DNA of 64,000 nucleotides, taken from NCBI GenBank assembly GCA_033064195.1, contig JARBJD010000021.1, forward strand, positions 62,001 through 126,000, in the 5' to 3' direction. The notes beneath the pieces were generated by a model that was not told the origin of the DNA, searched no databases, and was given only the letters and a program-made list of their open reading frames with translations. The position numbers and the translations under genes were made by a program. Below, one piece after another: positions 60,294 through 64,000 of this stretch (the stretch's first letter is position 1; each line of letters starts with the position of its first letter). The stretch is from Blattamonas nauphoetae. Taxonomy: Eukaryota > Preaxostyla > Oxymonadida.

Positions 60294-60649
60294 CAGGGTG
60301 GCCCAGAAGTAGTCTAACCCTATGGGTCGATCACTTCTCGTCGAACAAATTCCGTTGACACCAATCGTCTTTCTCCTCACTACAATGCTTCTTAATTTCA
60401 CTTCTTTTCTTTTCACCACTGTTTCGTTGATCAACAATCCTTGTCCGCTCAAGAAAGGAGTGTTCAAAAAACGGAGTCAGTCCCGTTTCATGAGATCCAT
60501 CGAGACTACAGTCGAGGAAGCACTTGTGAAATGAAAAGAAGGGAAATTTTGAAGCATAGGAAAGAAGAGAAAGACGATTGGGGTCAATTGCGCAAGATCG
60601 AAGAAAAGTGATCGACCCATACGGTTAGACTACTTCTGGGCCACCCTGT
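60294..60649. mobile_element. Mariner-type MITE (356 bp) inside the NTPase gene
   Basis: Inverted ends CAGGGTGGCCCAGAAGTAGT pair over about 45 bp with 2-3 mismatches and are flanked by TA (60292-60293 and 60650-60651). The CAGGGTGnCCCAnAAGT start is typical of mariner-family ends. It has no coding capacity of its own. Leaving it out with one TA joins 'MGKFKG' to 'YDPENGERNKQL' in frame. Confidence 0.85.
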
Positions 60650-60737
60650 ATCCTTTGAACTTTCCCATGAGATGGAAAATGTCGTCGAGAGAGAAATCAC
60701 TGGGAGCAGGACTGGGTTGGGGGCAAATTGGGTTCAT
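60650..60737 (-). CDS. N-terminal segment of the large P-loop NTPase gene
   Basis: 29 codons starting at ATG 60737 ('MNPICPQPSPAPSDFSLDD') and running into the MITE. An in-frame stop lies just upstream of the ATG, so this is the likely start. The segment is Pro-rich, then helical. Without the MITE it is continuous with the coiled-coil region. Confidence 0.6.
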
Positions 60738-60959
60738 GTTGCTCTCAGAATGTCAGGTTGAATTGAAAGTGTCTTCTGATCACAGCCCATACTACCATCT
60801 GAGATTCATCCAGTCAATCAGGAGAACAAAAGGTGTCCCTCATTGACAGACTAAGCAAAACTTCATGGACTGAAACGAATACAACGGACTTATTTGAGAT
60901 AGAGAATACTTTTCATTCTCTGATTGGCCGAATGGGCATGATCTTATTACACTCTTTCA

Positions 60960-62032
60960 ATGGAAGAAGAAGCAGATGCTTTGAACTCAAAAAATGAACC
61001 CTGTTTGACTCATTCACGGCGTTCATTTTTCGCTGTCAACACACTGCAGGAATCATTCCTGAAGTTCGACGCGAGCTCAAAAATGTCGTTTGAGGTGAAT
61101 CTACGGTTTACAATTCGCTAGTTGCCCTTGTGAAAGCTGAATACCCTTTTGATGATGCTCTTCGAGACAAGACAATCGTGTTTTTGAAGAACCTCGAACC
61201 AGGATGGAACCAAACGGAACATGCGAACAAACTCATCACTGATCTCGTTCCCTCTTCTACCGGATCACAATCCGGCTTTCTTCAAAGTATTATCACTCTA
61301 TTGGCATCTCCCCACTCGACTGTAGTTGCAGCCGCGTTGTCACTCTTTCGAACATCTTTCGTCCAATCCTCAAATGCAATTCAACTTCTTTTAGTAAATT
61401 CAGATCTCATCACCAATTTCTTTGCGACTATTCATCCACACACACTACCAATAGCAGGAAATGAGACGATAATCGACCATCTAACCAGAATCATCACCAA
61501 TTGTCTCTACCTCGCCCTTCCGTATTTTATCAGAAAACTTGACATCACTTCTGCAGTCGACACATTCAATCATCGTGAAATGATCTTTCAGAAGGTCTTG
61601 CTCCCATCGTCTCAATTTGTGATGTTTCTCATCGCTAATTGGCGCATTCTAAATCGAGACTTGTTATGTTCTTTCATGACTCTTTTGAGCTTGCTCCTTG
61701 GAAGAAGCCCGTTTCATCTCCCAACATTGGAATTTGTCTTCGGATCTCCAATTGTGATGACAGTCTCAAGTTGTCTCTCATTCGTCGAAGACAATTGGAA
61801 TCTCTTCAGTAATATCAGCACCATCAAAAATTCGCTGGAAGAATGGAAGAAACAAGGCTCAGAAATCGCACCATCTCGGAAACGGATGATCCAAGCTTTA
61901 TTTTCGGAAGGCTTCGAAGACACGATCGAGCAAAGCATGAAACACCTCGAGGAAGGATATTATCGCATCCGTATTGTCCATGAGAGTCAGGCAATCTCCC
62001 GACTTCTGGGCTCAAATCTGTGGAGTCTTTGA
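60960..62032 (+). CDS. Helical-repeat protein of the expanded oxymonad family, with one frame break
   Basis: The ATG at 60960 starts 'MEEEADALNSKNEPCLTH', leading to 'SFLKFDASSKMSFE' (frame A). From about 61095 the family sequence goes on in another frame, 'ESTVYNSLVALVKAEYPFDD', to the TGA at 62032 ('ISRLLGSNLWSL'). The change is a one-base difference near 61090, so this is a frame shift, a sequencing error or a pseudogene. I recall proteins with 'RSLVATVKFQPALDDSLE' and a terminal 'NNLLGMNL' as abundant in Blattamonas. The helical, HEAT-like fold is inferred. It is related at its C-terminus to the gene at 10415-12028. It is divergent to the NTPase gene, with 222 bp between the starts. Confidence 0.75.
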
Positions 62033-62097
62033 CCTGTTCCTTGTTAAACCACGCGTAAAAGCCATTTTATTTGAATCCCTCCACACTCATTTCTACA

Positions 62098-63165
62098 CAT
62101 TCTCAGCTTGTGTGAACTGTGATGCTGCGATCGGATCCTCTCTCACAGCCGTTGATGCTGGATTGATTTCGTTCGAATTTGCCAGATGTATGGCTAGTAC
62201 GGTACAGTCATGCCATTTTCTCTGGGGTGAAGGAGTTTTTGTTGACGAGTCATATTGTTTGTTCTCAATCAATCAGCCTCGTTGCGACACACACGATATC
62301 ATGCTGTCTGGTGTTGAACCGGCGTTCTCCTCAAAGAAGAGGACATTTCATTTCGAATCAAGGACGCAAGCAGAGGATTTCCAGTTCATCTCGGTCAAAT
62401 CGACGGACTTCGCAGAAATCGATTTCTCATCTGTGCTTATCGACAGTTACCACTCATTCACCTTCTTCCCCAACGCGGAATACGCACCGACGTGCACATT
62501 CCTTTCCATCTGTGCTCAGTTTGCATCTGCGATTGCGAGTTTCGAACAGAAAACACCGACTCGTCCCATCGTGTTTTTTGTGAATCTGGGTGATTATTAC
62601 ATGAAGGCGTCCCACGTAATCAGTATCTTCTACCCATTTTCTTTATTTTCAAACCCTGTTTTTCTTGTGTAGACATTACTCTTGAAGTCAAACCAGCGTC
62701 GCCTCTGACTTCGATCTATCAAACTGATTCCTTTCTCATGTCCATCATGAACTCTACAGTTACCATCCTCAACATCCGCATGTATTGTGGAATCGAAACC
62801 GCCTTCATTTGCCTCCATGACGCGAAGCTCTTCTTCAAGAGAACATCGTTCCATAAGGCTGAATATTTCAATGCATCTTCCCTACCAGTGATTACTTGTA
62901 CCTATGCCACAGCTGTTGCCTTCAGTGGGACGGAATTCCAGTCTGTATTCGAACGACCGTTCACCACTGGCTCATTCGACCTCCTTGTGATGGAAAATGT
63001 CAAATTTCGGAACAAACACTTTCTGTCATATACCACATTCGACGTGTCATCCAATACATCGACCATAAACCTCTTAGATCTCATTTTTGACTGTGTTCAG
63101 TTCGATGGACACCTCATCATCTTCGATGGTGGTTGCCATCTTACTATGCGAAATATCACGTTCAC
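62098..63165 (+). pseudogene. Inverted 1.07-kb copy of part of the 12-18 kb receptor gene
   Basis: Nearly identical to the reverse complement of 16306-17374. It includes the end of exon 1, the whole 83-nt intron with GTGATT and TGTGTAG, and the start of exon 2. It begins 65 bp after the stop of the helical-family gene and ends abruptly at 'ATCACGTTCACT', where unrelated sequence follows. It has neither signal peptide nor membrane helix. A few substitutions separate the copies. The presence of the intron shows duplication at DNA level, not retroposition. Confidence 0.88.
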
Positions 63166-63363
63166 TTCTTTTCGTATTTCTCCATCCAGTGGGGATTACG
63201 CGCTGACACAATGTATCTTTCGAGAAAAAGCGTGATTTGAGTCGAGTGACTTCGTATGATGAATAGAAAGGGAAACTAAACGATGAAATCAAAATGATCA
63301 ATAAGAAACATGTATGAATAGATAAATGGTGTTCTCCCCGCACAATCGGTCCGTAAAGACAGG

Positions 63364-63789
63364 TCAGATGGTCTCGAGTGTTCGGACGATGCGTTCCGGA
63401 TACTTAGAGCCACCTGACGTGACATAGATGTGATCCCAGGAGAGCCGAACAAGGTCTCCTTCTTTGAGGGTCTTCACTCTTTCGATAACTGCTTCTGCTT
63501 GTCTGTCAACCTTCGCTTTTGGATTCATGTCGAATGAGAATACTGTTTGCTTTTCATCCCCATATTCTCCCTTTTTCTCATATTTCTCGTACTCTTCGAT
63601 GTTGAATGAAGCCAAATATTTCGCGTGACCACATCGGTCAGGGCAGAGCGACGTCATGTGCAAGCATGGATGGAACTTGACCCCGACGAATCTGGCAATT
63701 GCAGTATGAGACGAAAGAACCTCAAATGAAGAGTCCGGGTCGGAAGTCGGCTGAGCGTTCAGAAGATGGAAGAAGAAAAAAGCGAACAT
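63364..63789 (-). CDS. Small secreted protein with a 'CPDRCGHA' motif (141 aa)
   Basis: The start at 63789 gives a short hydrophobic leader ('MFAFFFFHLLNAQ') typical of a signal peptide. The mature part has the compact motif 'CLHMTSLCPDRCGHAKYL', with three Cys and two His that could bind a metal. Downstream are 'YEKKGEYGDEKQTV', 'LKEGDLVRLSWDHIYVT' and 'GGSKYPERIV', the last two likely forming a small beta-barrel. I recall similar short exported proteins from bacteria, so a bacterial origin by lateral transfer is possible but unverified. The frame is intact and ends in TAA... the 3' side is free of other genes for 130 bp. The function is unknown. Confidence 0.6.
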   Translation of the reverse strand: MFAFFFFHLLNAQPTSDPDSSFEVLSSHTAIARFVGVKFHPCLHMTSLCPDRCGHAKYLASFNIEEYEKYEKKGEYGDEKQTVFSFDMNPKAKVDRQAEAVIERVKTLKEGDLVRLSWDHIYVTSGGSKYPERIVRTLETI

Positions 63790-64000
63790 TCTTAACCCAT
63801 TTTTCGATGATTAGTGACAGAAGCTTCGCAAGCAGGTAAATTCTCCACGTCAAAGTCGACCGGCATTCTGAGCCGCATTCTGGATTTGGAAGCATGAATC
63901 GACATCCACATTTCATGAACCGGTTTTGCTCGTTAGAATTTTTCTTTGAAGAAGGGTAAGATCAACCGAGAACATGATGAAAACGACGATACCACCCCAA

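Noticed and set aside
60294-60467. Apparent N-terminus of the NTPase starting at 60467
   Set aside because: The first ~58 residues are translated MITE sequence. The true start is more likely ATG 60737 on the other side of the MITE.
1-64000. CRISPR arrays, rRNA and tRNA genes
   Set aside because: The only regular short repeats are the transposon subterminal arrays, which have no unique spacers of constant length. I recognised no rRNA segment and no convincing tRNA cloverleaf by eye.

Overview
The window looks like nuclear DNA of a gut-dwelling oxymonad flagellate (Preaxostyla), most likely Blattamonas nauphoetae or a close relative. I base this on the gene content: giant surface proteins built of Pmp-like parallel beta-helix repeats with one membrane helix and a degenerate kinase-like tail, members of an alpha-helical gene family ending in 'LLGxNL' that I recall as expanded in Blattamonas, short GT-AG introns, and a dense load of eukaryotic transposons. 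Genes end in TGA, TAA and TAG, so the standard code fits. The species call is inference from recalled families, not from a search.

Layout: an intact 3,156-aa beta-helix receptor with pseudokinase tail (85-9555, +); a helical-family gene (10415-12028, +); a second, spliced beta-helix membrane protein (18587-12421, -). From 41059 down to 19388 (-) lies a third giant receptor gene, a paralogue of the first, broken into three pieces by two nested stacks of DNA transposons. Stack A (27261-33146) is a pogo-type element with 199-bp terminal inverted repeats, whose transposase gene is itself split by a hAT-like element (27803-31518). Stack B (21155-27047) is an element with a 4-bp target duplication, holding a TA-flanked element with roughly 510-bp inverted repeats (21188-26216), which holds a hAT-like element (21226-24267) and a small hAT-type MITE (24773-25348).

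From 41260 to about 50000 a helical host gene (-) is split by a DIRS-type tyrosine-recombinase retroelement (42436-49457), which is itself hit by a mariner-type element (45389-47597). A pogo-like transposase remnant follows (50217-51968). From 60737 to 52089 (-) a very large coiled-coil P-loop NTPase gene is interrupted by a TA-flanked MITE (60294-60649) and by a pogo-type element (53186-55228). Then come a second helical-family gene with a frame break (60960-62032, +), a 1.07-kb inverted copy of part of the second receptor gene including its intron (62098-63165), and a small secreted protein (63789-63364, -).

The receptors share one plan: signal peptide, long Cys/Gly-rich beta-helix outside, one membrane helix, and a cytoplasmic tail that in two of three resembles a protein-kinase C-lobe without catalytic motifs. 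They could be adhesion or sensing proteins. Transposons have landed in coding sequence again and again, and at most junctions removing the element plus one target-duplication copy brings the host reading frame back together.
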